Assembly (NCBI GenBank): GCA_017387565.1 | Contig: JAFOEY010000052.1 | Span: forward strand, 1 to 64,000 | Length of the DNA: 64,000 nt | DNA from: Lachnospiraceae bacterium | Lineage (GTDB): Bacteria; Bacillota; Clostridia; Lachnospirales; Lachnospiraceae | Direction of reading: 5' to 3' | In this document: positions 18,840 through 27,441 of the stretch, piece by piece | How positions within the stretch are numbered: position 1 is the stretch's first letter | How the letters are laid out: each line of letters begins with the position of its first letter | Notes under the pieces: generated by a model | Told to the model about the DNA's origin: nothing | Database searches by the model: none | Seen by the model: the letters and a program-made list of their open reading frames with translations, nothing else | Made by a program: the position numbers and the translations under genes

Positions 18840-19640
18840 TTAAAATAAACCAAAATGTCTTAATGCGTGATAAATTCCGTCATCATAGAGATCTTTTGTA
18901 ATATAATCTGCATTCTTTTTGGCAATCTCAGTTCCGTTCCCCATACAAATTCCTATCCCGGCAGCCCTCAACATATCCACATCATTGATACTGTCTCCCA
19001 CTGCTATAGAATCGTGGATGTCAATTCCGACCTGAGCGCACATCCGTTCCATCCCTTTGGCTTTATGACAGCCTTTTGGTACAATTTCCGCAACCTTAAA
19101 ATCGTGAACTAACACCTCATAATCAGGACGGAACAAATCATACAACGGTTCGTTACTGATCCCGTTTTTTTCTGCCAGACTCACCTTGTTGGCTTCCACT
19201 TTGCCAAAATGCTTCATGGCATACTGCACCGAGATAAAACGCTCCTTTAACATACTTTTTACCAACTGCACATACCAGTCATCGGGATTATCCTCGAATG
19301 TCACTTCATCATAATAGATATATTCGGTGCCTTCCAAAATATACATGGTATCGTATCTTCGGAAAATTTCATACATCTTTTGCAGCTGTATATCCGAAAG
19401 GTGGCTATCAAAAACCACTTGATTGTCCAATTCGCCATATGCACCACAAGCCCCGACTACTCCGTCAAATCCAATGTCCAAAATCGGATTTTGCGGAATC
19501 ATGGCACGGCTCCTGCCGGTACAGATAAATGCTTTATGTCCGTTCTTCTGTATTTTTTTGATTGCTTCTATTGTTGATTTTGGGACGCCTTTATTCTGAA
19601 TAAATAAGGTACCGTCAATATCAAAAAATACGGCTTTCAT
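18840..19640 (-). CDS. Cof-type HAD-IIB phosphatase
   Basis: 266 residues. The HAD motifs are FFDIDGTLF at the N-terminus (nucleophile Asp), ICTGRS (motif II) and AVGDSINDVDMLRAAGIG (motif IV), with the IIB-type cap between. Such enzymes dephosphorylate sugar phosphates, PLP or nucleotides in the cytoplasm; the substrate is unknown. It is one of three HAD-IIB domains in the window (see 24375 and 26556). A fragment of the 34706 repeat family lies just upstream of its start. Confidence 0.9.
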   Translation of the reverse strand: MKAVFFDIDGTLFIQNKGVPKSTIEAIKKIQKNGHKAFICTGRSRAMIPQNPILDIGFDGVVGACGAYGELDNQVVFDSHLSDIQLQKMYEIFRRYDTMYILEGTEYIYYDEVTFEDNPDDWYVQLVKSMLKERFISVQYAMKHFGKVEANKVSLAEKNGISNEPLYDLFRPDYEVLVHDFKVAEIVPKGCHKAKGMERMCAQVGIDIHDSIAVGDSINDVDMLRAAGIGICMGNGTEIAKKNADYITKDLYDDGIYHALRHFGLF

Positions 19641-19686
19641 CTTTTTCTCTCCGTTTATTATTTCCGTTGCACTTCCACGAAGTTTG

Positions 19687-19750
19687 CATATTCTATCATA
19701 GACACATTTTCACCTGGATGAAAACGTAACAGTACTAAAATTCGTAGCAA
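19687..19750. repeat. Fragment of the MITE-like family H (left half)
   Basis: ATATTCTATCATAGACACAT, then TTTCACCTGGATGAAAACG, TAACAGTACTAAAATTCG. The stretch 34717-34775 shows the same order (ATATTCTATCACAGACGCGT, TCTCACTTGGATAACAACG, TAGCAGTACTAAATTCG). Identity is high enough to be plain by eye. Confidence 0.7.
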
Positions 19751-19753
19751 CAG

Positions 19754-19779
19754 AAAGAGACCGGCTAAGCGGTCTCTTT
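19754..19779 (-). terminator. Terminator after the GGDEF-like gene
   Basis: AAAGAGACCG-GCTAAG-CGGTCTCTTT is a perfect 10-bp stem ending in three T on the minus strand. Confidence 0.6.
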
Positions 19780-19802
19780 ACAAAGTCCTTTTATCCGAAA
19801 TT

Positions 19803-20717
19803 TTATGCTTTTTCCAATCGCTCACGATATCCGGGAGCATTCTTTATTTCAAATTTGTTATTGAACATTTCATATTCCGCATCGGAAAGTAAATCCTGTA
19901 ATTTTTGTTCTACATTATATTTTAGAACAAAACCGCATGCCACGCTTGGTGCCAAATGCGCATCTTCAAACTCCAGACATTTTTGCTGGACACGTACACA
20001 GTAATCCTTTGCTTCTTCATCCTCAGCCATAGGAATTAAGATATTGAAAAAATCACCGCCGCACCGGCCTATGATGTATTCTGGCTTTGCCTCTTCTTTT
20101 AAAATATTGGCAACGACCTGTATCAGGCGGTCACTCTCCTCATCACCGAAATGATCATTCACATATTTCCAGTCATTGATGTTGGCACAGACTACTGCAA
20201 CAGGAATAACCTGAGAGCGATCAACTACACGCAGTTTGTTATCAAAATGAGTACTGTTTAACACTCCGGTAAGAGCATCTTCTTTTTGTCCGTGTTTTAC
20301 CTGATACTGCTCTTTTTCCAAACGTTTTTCCAAATCATCCACATACAAAGAAAGCTCTGCCGCTTCATATGCCTTTTCTGCCTGCTTTGTAAGTGTGATA
20401 ACAAGACCATCCACCAGATTTTTCTTTGCCGGATCTGCCATCTCATCTTCTTTTACATATAAGTGAGCGATTGTCCGGTTTTGTACCTTAATCTTATTGC
20501 CGGGCGCATGCTCCGTATTCGGTTTAAACCCAACAAAATTTCCCATACTGACCGTTTTTTCTCCATGACGATCTGTCAAAAGTAAGCTGATTCCGGTCGT
20601 TCTATGTAAGCTGTCAAGATAATCCGACAACACACCGATATCAAAAATTTGATCCAGCGAATAATTGCGAATATTATCTTTCAGACGTTTTTCCAAAGGT
20701 ATAAGTCCAAATGCCAT
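19803..20717 (-). CDS. Degenerate GGDEF protein with N-terminal sensory domain
   Basis: 304 residues. The N-terminal part (about 15-130: ILLTDRHGEKTVSMGNF and neighbours) resembles a PocR/GAF-like small-molecule sensor, then a coiled-coil (about 130-165) leads to a GGDEF domain that opens DALTGVLN. The signature reads RCGGDFFNIL, so the catalytic Glu of GG(D/E)EF is Phe, and product formation is unlikely. Such domains often act as c-di-GMP or GTP binding regulators. It has no membrane segments. It is transcribed away from yjfB and an apparently active cyclase. Confidence 0.82.
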   Translation of the reverse strand: MAFGLIPLEKRLKDNIRNYSLDQIFDIGVLSDYLDSLHRTTGISLLLTDRHGEKTVSMGNFVGFKPNTEHAPGNKIKVQNRTIAHLYVKEDEMADPAKKNLVDGLVITLTKQAEKAYEAAELSLYVDDLEKRLEKEQYQVKHGQKEDALTGVLNSTHFDNKLRVVDRSQVIPVAVVCANINDWKYVNDHFGDEESDRLIQVVANILKEEAKPEYIIGRCGGDFFNILIPMAEDEEAKDYCVRVQQKCLEFEDAHLAPSVACGFVLKYNVEQKLQDLLSDAEYEMFNNKFEIKNAPGYRERLEKA

Positions 20718-21025
20718 AAACCAATTCCCTCTCTTTTATAACTTCCCAATTCTGCCGCAATCCCCCAAATGAATCGCAAATACAATCTGATTATAGCCTT
20801 TTTCCTACCTTTTGTCTAGCGTTGCGGCTCTTCCATATCTGAAAAAAGTCAAAAAAAGAGCGTTTTTTCAAAACTATTAGTTTTCTTTTATTTCTATGTG
20901 TGTTAAAATAACAATATCTAACTTAGAATAGATATAATTATAACAATGATATTTTAAGGATTGCCACATCACTTTTCCGTTTTGCAATCCTTGATTTTTA
21001 CATGATCCGAAAGGAGGAATTTCCT
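20718..21025. other. Divergent gap with an attenuator-like hairpin before yjfB
   Basis: A TATAAT (20933-20938) on the plus strand is followed at 20958-20990 by GGATTGC...GCAATCC and then TTGATTTTTA, an intrinsic-terminator form placed between the possible start of transcription and the yjfB ribosome site. No -35 box close to consensus is seen. The 5' part (20718-20880) holds nothing I recognise. Confidence 0.45.
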
Positions 21026-21214
21026 ATGGATATTCCCGCATTATCAATGGCAATGTCACAAAGTAACATTATGAACAGCGTCGGTATAGCAATGCTGGAC
21101 AAATCTCTCGAACTCAATCAGGGCATTGACGATCAGCTTGTTGCTGCAATCGATACTTCCATGGAATTATCTGTAAATCCTCATATCGGATCCAATTTTG
21201 ATGTATCCGTTTAA
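21026..21214 (+). CDS. YjfB-family putative motility protein
   Basis: 62 residues beginning MDIPALSMAMSQ and ending VNPHIGSNFDVSV, the layout of the YjfB motility family (small proteins of flagellated Firmicutes with unknown role). I start at 21026 because AAAGGAGG lies 7-8 bp upstream; an ATG 8 codons earlier has none. It sits between two GGDEF genes, which suggests a link to the motile-sessile switch. No flagellar gene is visible in the window. Confidence 0.85.
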   Translation: MDIPALSMAMSQSNIMNSVGIAMLDKSLELNQGIDDQLVAAIDTSMELSVNPHIGSNFDVSV

Positions 21215-21339
21215 TACAAATTGCGGATATATAATCAAACTGTCTTTTTGCATTTCATGAGTCAATAACAGACCATGCAATTATCGTAGAAATGCAAAAA
21301 ATTAATTGAGAATAATACGCAAACAGAAAGTATTCAACT

Positions 21340-22473
21340 ATGGATGGATTGAGACAGTTATTTCAAAATATGCAATCGATTCTGACCGGTGAAAAAACAG
21401 TTTCCGAACTGGACAAATACCGGTTTATTTCTGTTGTTCTTGCATTTATCCATATTGCTCTTTGCATTTGCTTCTATCTTTATGAATATCCTATTCTGTT
21501 TATTTATAATATCTTTGCCGTTATCCTCTATTTGATCATGGGATTTAGATTTACAGCACTTCGCGAATATGCTCTTATGTATTATTGCTGTTATGCGGAG
21601 ATTACTTTTTTCTCATCTTTTGCCACACTTTTGGCCGGCTGGGACTGGGGTTTTATGATTTATTTGATTGCATTGACTCCTGTTTCTTTTTATCTGGCTT
21701 ACTCTTCCCCTCAATTTGGGCATGGTATCAAAAAACCTTTTTTCTTTGTTTCGTTATCCATGGTTGTTTTTGTTATAACACGAATACTTTCCACAAGGAT
21801 TACTCCCCTTTATACAGAGCGTATTTTTGACCAACATATGACTCTCATGTATAGTGTAAATGCAATTGTTTCCTTTTTTGCTTTGTTGCTTTTCTCTATT
21901 TTATTTACCATTGAAATACGACAAAATGAAATTCGTTTGGAAGAACAATATTCCTTATTGGAATCTGTATCGAGTAAAGATCCGCTAACCGGCTTATTCA
22001 ACCGCCGAAGTATGGATAAATATTTGATAACAGCTTTAGAACAAGCTAAAGGCGATGGTCTTGTTTTTTCCGTCATTTTGGGTGATATTGATGATTTTAA
22101 ACGGGTTAATGATACTTACGGTCACAATATTGGTGATCAGGTATTAATGCAGGTTGCAAAAACAATTTCCGAAAATGCATCCGAGGGTTGTCGCGTATGC
22201 CGCTGGGGTGGAGAAGAAATTCTCATTTTTATTCCGGAAAACGAAACCGTCACCTATGAAGTTGCCGAAAAAATTCGTCAGTCCATCGAACAAATCCGGG
22301 TTCCTTTTAGTGCAGATTATGTCAGTGTGACCATGACGTTTGGTATAGCGGAATACAGTCCGGGATTGCCGTTCAACAAGCTGGTATCAATAGCCGACAA
22401 CCGTTTATATTACGGCAAACGGCATGGCAAAAATCAGGTTGTAAGCACGATGCCGGATGAACAGACGCATTGA
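21340..22473 (+). CDS. Membrane diguanylate cyclase
   Basis: 377 residues: about six transmembrane segments (roughly 30-200), a short coiled coil, then a GGDEF domain from about 215 (DPLTGLFNRRSMDKYL; LGDIDDFKRVNDTYGH). The signature is RWGGEEILIF; GGEE keeps the catalytic residue, so it should make c-di-GMP from two GTP. No RxxD inhibitory site is seen five residues before the signature. The membrane part resembles no named sensor domain I know. yjfB lies 125 bp upstream on the same strand. Confidence 0.9.
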   Translation: MDGLRQLFQNMQSILTGEKTVSELDKYRFISVVLAFIHIALCICFYLYEYPILFIYNIFAVILYLIMGFRFTALREYALMYYCCYAEITFFSSFATLLAGWDWGFMIYLIALTPVSFYLAYSSPQFGHGIKKPFFFVSLSMVVFVITRILSTRITPLYTERIFDQHMTLMYSVNAIVSFFALLLFSILFTIEIRQNEIRLEEQYSLLESVSSKDPLTGLFNRRSMDKYLITALEQAKGDGLVFSVILGDIDDFKRVNDTYGHNIGDQVLMQVAKTISENASEGCRVCRWGGEEILIFIPENETVTYEVAEKIRQSIEQIRVPFSADYVSVTMTFGIAEYSPGLPFNKLVSIADNRLYYGKRHGKNQVVSTMPDEQTH

Positions 22474-22509
22474 CAGCCGTCACTACTACGAATAGTGGCG
22501 GCTGTTTTT
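22473..22509 (+). terminator. Terminator after the diguanylate cyclase
   Basis: ACAGCCGtCACTA / TAGTGgCGGCTGT with loop CTACGAA, followed by TTTTTG; the first base is the last of the stop codon. Confidence 0.88.
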
Positions 22510-22638
22510 GTTTTCCCTTGAAAATTGTGTATGAAAATTTGAGTACAATGGTAGTTTTCCTTGAAAACTTGGCGTTTTTATGTATAATAAAAATGTATGT
22601 CTAACTTATATAAAATATAGAAAAACAGAGGTTTTACA

Positions 22639-24276
22639 ATGATTAGTGCAAATAATGTAACGTATAGAGTAGGAAAAAAAGCTTTATTCGAAGAAGTAAA
22701 TATCAAGTTCACAGAAGGTAACTGCTATGGTCTTATTGGTGCCAACGGTGCAGGCAAATCAACCTTTTTAAAAATCTTATCCGGTGCTTTGGAAACCACC
22801 AATGGTGAGATTGTGATTACCCCCGGTCAGCGTCTTTCCGTATTGGAACAGGATCATTTCAAATATGATTCCTACCCTGTTATGGATGTAGTAATCATGG
22901 GCAATGCCAGATTATATGAAATCATGAAAGAAAAAGAAGCCATCTATGCCAAAGAAGATTTTTCAGACGAAGATGGTATCCGCGCCAGTGAATTAGAAGG
23001 TGAATTTGCCGAGATGGACGGCTGGGATGCTGAGACCAATGCTGCCATGCTGTTAAATGGTCTTGGTATCGAGACCGAGCTTCACTACAGTATCATGAGC
23101 GACTTAAACGGTAGTCAGAAAGTAAAAGTCTTATTGGCAAAAGCGCTATTCGGCAATCCGGATATTCTTCTTTTAGATGAGCCGACCAACCATTTGGATT
23201 TAGATGCAATCGCATGGTTAGAAGACTTTTTGATTGACTTTGACAATACCGTCATCGTAGTCTCCCATGACCGTTATTTCTTAAACAAAGTATGTACGCA
23301 TATTGCAGATATTGATTATGGCAAAATCCAGTTATATGCAGGTAACTATGATTTCTGGTACGAATCCAGTCAGTTACTGGTAAAACAGATGAAAGAGGCC
23401 AACAAAAAGAAAGAAGAAAAAATCAAAGAGTTACAGGAATTCATCTCCCGTTTCTCTGCCAACGCTTCCAAATCTAAGCAGGCAACCTCCCGTAAACGCG
23501 CATTGGAAAAAATTGAGTTGGACGACATTAAGCCTTCCAGCCGAAAATATCCCTACATTGATTTTCGTCCCGACCGTGAAATCGGTAACGAAGTTTTATC
23601 GGTAGAAAACCTGACAAAAACGATAAACGGTGAAAAAGTCTTGGATCACATTTCATTTATATTAGGACATGATGATAAAGTAGCTTTTGTTGGTGGTAAT
23701 GAATTAGCTAAGACAACTTTATTCAAAATTCTGATGGGCGAATTGGAACCGGACGAAGGAAGCTTTAAATGGGGTGTTACCACATCACAGGCTTATTTCC
23801 CCAAGGATTCAACCAGTGAATTCGACAATGATTACACCATTGCCGACTGGCTGATGGGTTACTCTCCCGTAGATGATATTACCTATGTACGCGGTTTCTT
23901 GGGACGTATGTTATTTGCCGGCGAAGACGGTGTCAAAAAAGTCAAAGTCTTATCCGGTGGTGAAAAAGTCAGATGTCTGCTTTCCAAAATGATGATTAGC
24001 GGTGCTAACTGCCTGATTTTGGATGAACCCACCAACCATCTGGACATGGAAAGCATCACCGCTTTAAACAACGGTCTGATTAAATTCCCGGGTGTTGAGC
24101 TTTTTGCCTGCCACGACCATCAATTCGTACAGACAACTGCCAACCGCATTATGGAAATCCTTCCAAACGGTACGCTGGTTGATAAAATCACAACCTATGA
24201 CGAATATCTTGCAAGTGATGAAATGGCAAGAAAACGTACCGTATATACAGCGAATACGGAAGACGACAATAACTAA
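22639..24276 (+). CDS. ABC-F ATPase (YbiT/YkpA-like)
   Basis: 545 residues with two ABC domains and no membrane part, hence a ribosome-associated ABC-F protein. Domain 1 has Walker A GANGAGKST (34-42), a degenerate signature SDLNGSQKVKV and LLLDEPTNHLD. The linker is rich in charged residues (about 250-290). Domain 2 has an unusual Walker A, GGNELAKTTL, where the last Gly is Ala, then LSGGEKVR and LILDEPTNHLD. The Ala form occurs in the YbiT-like subgroup as I remember it. These proteins act on stalled or antibiotic-bound ribosomes; no resistance role can be claimed. Confidence 0.9.
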   Translation: MISANNVTYRVGKKALFEEVNIKFTEGNCYGLIGANGAGKSTFLKILSGALETTNGEIVITPGQRLSVLEQDHFKYDSYPVMDVVIMGNARLYEIMKEKEAIYAKEDFSDEDGIRASELEGEFAEMDGWDAETNAAMLLNGLGIETELHYSIMSDLNGSQKVKVLLAKALFGNPDILLLDEPTNHLDLDAIAWLEDFLIDFDNTVIVVSHDRYFLNKVCTHIADIDYGKIQLYAGNYDFWYESSQLLVKQMKEANKKKEEKIKELQEFISRFSANASKSKQATSRKRALEKIELDDIKPSSRKYPYIDFRPDREIGNEVLSVENLTKTINGEKVLDHISFILGHDDKVAFVGGNELAKTTLFKILMGELEPDEGSFKWGVTTSQAYFPKDSTSEFDNDYTIADWLMGYSPVDDITYVRGFLGRMLFAGEDGVKKVKVLSGGEKVRCLLSKMMISGANCLILDEPTNHLDMESITALNNGLIKFPGVELFACHDHQFVQTTANRIMEILPNGTLVDKITTYDEYLASDEMARKRTVYTANTEDDNN

Positions 24277-24282
24277 AAAACA

Positions 24283-24329
24283 TTAGCTTTGACATTGTTT
24301 CGAAAGGAAGGATGCTCAAAGCTAATTTT
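24283..24329 (+). terminator. Terminator after the ABC-F gene
   Basis: TTAGCTTTGA pairs perfectly with TCAAAGCTAA around a 23-base loop and is followed by TTTTA. The loop is long for a terminator. Confidence 0.6.
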
Positions 24330-24374
24330 ATGACATCATAATATACAAACAATAACAAAAGGAACTATGCCAAC

Positions 24375-26069
24375 ATGAAAGCAGTCGACTTACACACACA
24401 TTCAACCAAATCAGATGGAAGTTTTACCCCAACAGAACTGGTCGAATACGCAGTCAAAAAAGGGTTAGCAGCTATTGCACTCTCCGACCATGACACGACA
24501 GAGGGAATTGATGAAGCTTTTGCTGCGGCAAAGGGAACGAATCTCGAAATCATACCCGCCATTGAATTTTCCACAGAATATGAAGGCAGGGATATTCACA
24601 TTTTAGGTCTGTATATTGATCATCACAGTGAACATTTTGAGGAATATCTTCAGGATTTCCGCGATGCCAGAGATGCCCGCAATCAAAAGATGTGTGAAAA
24701 ACTGGCAGAACACGGAATTGATATCTCCTACGAACAATTATGCCAAAAATATGAGGGTTCCGTATTGACTCGTGCTCATTATGCGGCATATTTATTAGAA
24801 AAAGGAGTTGTAAAAAGCAGAAATGAAGCATTCGAGCGTTATATCGGCGACCATGCCCCCTGCTTTGTGCCCCGCCACAAAGTTACGCCCATGCAGGCTG
24901 TAGAACTGATTCTACGCGCCGGCGGTGTTCCAATACTGGCTCACCCCATTCTCTATCACTTAAGCAAGGCAAAGTTAGAGCAGCTTATCACCGATTTGAA
25001 AGCAGTCGGATTAGTTGGCATAGAAGCTATCTATTCTACTTACAATTCCTCAGAAGAACGACAAATCCGCCATTTGGCAGAAAAATACAACCTGCTAATA
25101 TCCGGAGGTTCCGATTTTCATGGTGTCAACAAGCAGAAACTGGATTTAGGCACAGGCTACGGGCATCTCTTCGTTCCCGAAGATGTATTGGACAATATCA
25201 AGAAATACCGAAGAGAACATGGAAAATACAAGGACCGTATAATCTTTTCCGATATGGACGGAACTCTTTTGGATGATGAAAAAAATCTTTCGCCAAAAAT
25301 CCATGATGCCATCCTGAATTTTACATCACAAGGTGGAAATTTTGTACTCTCCAGCGGAAGACCACTTGCAAGTATTTTAGAAACAAGAGACAGACTGGGA
25401 CTTGCTCTGCCCGGCACCTATATTATTTCTTACAACGGTGCATTGGTCTATGACTGTGAAAACGAAAAACCGGTCTTAGAACGTCGTGTTCCCTTTGAAT
25501 ATGTAAAAAAAGTATTGGAAACAGCCAAAGAATGTGGTGTTCATGCACACACTTATAATAAAAATACCATTGTGTCTCCTGCTGATAATGAAGAACTGGC
25601 CTATTACCGTATTCACATCCATATGCCGGCCACCATCACCGATGACGTCGTCGCTGCACTGGAAGAAGAACCCTTTAAACTGCTTTTGGTGCATTTAAAG
25701 GAAGATGGTAAATTAGAAGATTTCCGTAAAGCTTTGGATCAAGTTGCAAAAGGAACACTGCACACCTTCTATTCTTCTCCTTTATATTTGGAATGTTGTA
25801 TGGCAGATGCCTCCAAGGGCAATGCCGTCCGGTTTTTATGCGATTATCTCGGCATTGACATTGCGAATTCTGTTGCCGCAGGCGATGCCGCAAATGATAT
25901 TTCCATGTTGGAAGCCGCAGGAATTGGTGTCTGTATGGTAAACGGAACAGAAGACACAAAAAAAGCCGCTGATTATATCACGAAAGCGGATAATAATCAT
26001 AACGGCTTTTTAGAAGTCTTACGTCTGGCGACTACTACGAATTCACCAATTTCAAATCAAAATATTTAA
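24375..26069 (+). CDS. PHP phosphoesterase fused to a Cof-type HAD phosphatase
   Basis: 564 residues in two whole domains. Residues 1-280 are a PHP domain of the YciV/RNase AM type: H7 and H9 in DLHTHSTKSDGS, SDHDTTEG (38-40), E64 in AIEFSTE, H190 in LAHP and SDFHG (D247, H249). Residues 288-550 are a HAD-IIB domain: FSDMDGTLLDD (D293, D295), LSSGRP and AAGDAANDISMLEAAG. In relatives the PHP part hydrolyses 3',5'-bisphosphonucleotides or short RNA ends, and the HAD part removes phosphate, so a two-step clean-up of one substrate is conceivable. That idea is inference. No frameshift separates the halves. Confidence 0.9.
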   Translation: MKAVDLHTHSTKSDGSFTPTELVEYAVKKGLAAIALSDHDTTEGIDEAFAAAKGTNLEIIPAIEFSTEYEGRDIHILGLYIDHHSEHFEEYLQDFRDARDARNQKMCEKLAEHGIDISYEQLCQKYEGSVLTRAHYAAYLLEKGVVKSRNEAFERYIGDHAPCFVPRHKVTPMQAVELILRAGGVPILAHPILYHLSKAKLEQLITDLKAVGLVGIEAIYSTYNSSEERQIRHLAEKYNLLISGGSDFHGVNKQKLDLGTGYGHLFVPEDVLDNIKKYRREHGKYKDRIIFSDMDGTLLDDEKNLSPKIHDAILNFTSQGGNFVLSSGRPLASILETRDRLGLALPGTYIISYNGALVYDCENEKPVLERRVPFEYVKKVLETAKECGVHAHTYNKNTIVSPADNEELAYYRIHIHMPATITDDVVAALEEEPFKLLLVHLKEDGKLEDFRKALDQVAKGTLHTFYSSPLYLECCMADASKGNAVRFLCDYLGIDIANSVAAGDAANDISMLEAAGIGVCMVNGTEDTKKAADYITKADNNHNGFLEVLRLATTTNSPISNQNI

Positions 26070-26071
26070 AA

Positions 26072-26102
26072 AAGGATAGCTGTTTTACAAGCAGCTATCC
26101 TT
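26072..26102 (+). terminator. Terminator after the PHP-HAD gene
   Basis: AAGGATAGCTG / CAGCTATCCTT, an 11-bp stem with a 9-base loop, then AATTTT. Confidence 0.82.
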
Positions 26103-26193
26103 AATTTTATCAACATCTTTCTTATTCACAATATACCATCTTCGATGTTTACAATAAAACTATATTCCCGATCAAACACTCTTTTTGTTTTGC

Positions 26194-26457
26194 TTATCCT
26201 TCCACAATCAAATATCTGCCGTCTCCGACTGCAAACACTTCATCGGCTTCTACAATCCCATCGGCATCCATATTTTCCATATCAACACCTTCTTCATCAA
26301 AATATTCCCATACTTCTTCTTTGGAATTGACCACTAAAGCCATGCACTCCTCCAAATAATTCTTTGCCTCCTCCGGGGTTTGCGCAACCGGTTCCGGGTA
26401 CAGTTTTAACTGATTCTCCAAAAAACATTGTAATACTTTTTCATCAAAATCCGGCAT
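26194..26457 (-). CDS. Small acidic protein, function unknown
   Basis: About 87 residues, rich in Glu and Asp (EYFDEEGVDMENMDADGIVE), with MPDFDEKVLQCFLENQLKLY at the start and a hydrophobic C-terminal strand (GRYLIVEG). The second ATG is preferred, because AAGGAGA lies 7 bp upstream of it. No motif or named family recognised; the codon use and ribosome site support a real gene. It is 99 bp from the Cof phosphatase start-side stop and may share its transcript. Confidence 0.7.
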   Translation of the reverse strand: MPDFDEKVLQCFLENQLKLYPEPVAQTPEEAKNYLEECMALVVNSKEEVWEYFDEEGVDMENMDADGIVEADEVFAVGDGRYLIVEG

Positions 26458-26555
26458 AATCATTCTCCTTTTCCATATATATCTTATCTTTATACTCTGT
26501 TTTATTATTCTGCTACCTGTTCCAAAGTCATGCTTTTGACCCTGAAATCATCATA

Positions 26556-27380
26556 TTACACATCTTTTATGTAATTATCATAAAGTGCCTGCAAAACCTG
26601 CCATACGCCCTTATCCTTCCATCCGGGGCAAATATGTTTTGCCGCCTTTTTCACATTGTCAACAGCATTTTCCACGGCATAACTTTCTTCTGCTGCCATA
26701 ATCAGGCCCAGATCATTATCATTATCGCCAAAGACCATGGTCTCTTGTGGCAAAATTCCAAGTTCTTTTTGAATCTTTCGCAATGCATTTCCCTTATCAA
26801 CCGAAAAATCCATGAAATCCACCCATTCCTCTCCGGCCATGGTCGTTTTGACCCGATCCTTCCATTTGGGAATTAAAATCTGTTCTCCGATGCTTCGGAT
26901 ACTGCCTTTTTTGTAAACAGCAAGCTTTAAAAATTCTTCATCCTCTGCCAGAATATCATCCGTCAGGGTCACATCATTCCGATAAGAATCGGTAATCAGG
27001 CGGATGAAATCCTCATCCTTGGATTCCAAATAACAGCCATGAGAAGTCGATGCCACAACATGACATCCCTCCGGATACAGTGTACGTAAATCTGACATGA
27101 TTTCTTCCACATCGTTTTTCTCCATCTTTGTAATGGAAAAATTCTCCGACGCCAATAAAATATGCGCACCGTTTTCAGCAATATAATCAAGTTTTCGGTT
27201 AACAGGTGCAAACATCTTGCGAATGCTTCCGTACTGTCTTCCGCTGGCAATCACAAATCGGATTCCCTCATCCCTTAACTTTTGTATAATATCAATCATT
27301 TCATCATACATCTGTGGCGAAGAGTCTTTCACCAGTGTTCCATCCACGTCTGTTGCAATTAATTTAATCTTGGTATTCAT
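26556..27380 (-). CDS. Cof-type HAD-IIB phosphatase
   Basis: 274 residues with IATDVDGTLVKDSS, VIASGRQYGSIRK and MVFGDNDNDLGLIMAAE, the motif set of HAD-IIB (Cof/YwpJ) enzymes. Lys in the PxK region lies near SVDKGNALRKI. It likely dephosphorylates small cytoplasmic phosphometabolites. The polyphosphate kinase gene ends 61 bp before its start on the same strand, so it may be the tail of the ppx-ppk unit. Confidence 0.9.
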   Translation of the reverse strand: MNTKIKLIATDVDGTLVKDSSPQMYDEMIDIIQKLRDEGIRFVIASGRQYGSIRKMFAPVNRKLDYIAENGAHILLASENFSITKMEKNDVEEIMSDLRTLYPEGCHVVASTSHGCYLESKDEDFIRLITDSYRNDVTLTDDILAEDEEFLKLAVYKKGSIRSIGEQILIPKWKDRVKTTMAGEEWVDFMDFSVDKGNALRKIQKELGILPQETMVFGDNDNDLGLIMAAEESYAVENAVDNVKKAAKHICPGWKDKGVWQVLQALYDNYIKDV

Positions 27381-27441
27381 AAAAAAGATCTCCTAATGAG
27401 TGCCATTCTAGCATGGGCGTTTGCGAAAAATAGTCAATATT

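Noticed and set aside
21340..22473. c-di-GMP riboswitch before the cyclase or FapA genes
   Set aside because: The conserved riboswitch core was not recognised in the leaders; only the yjfB hairpin is left as a question.
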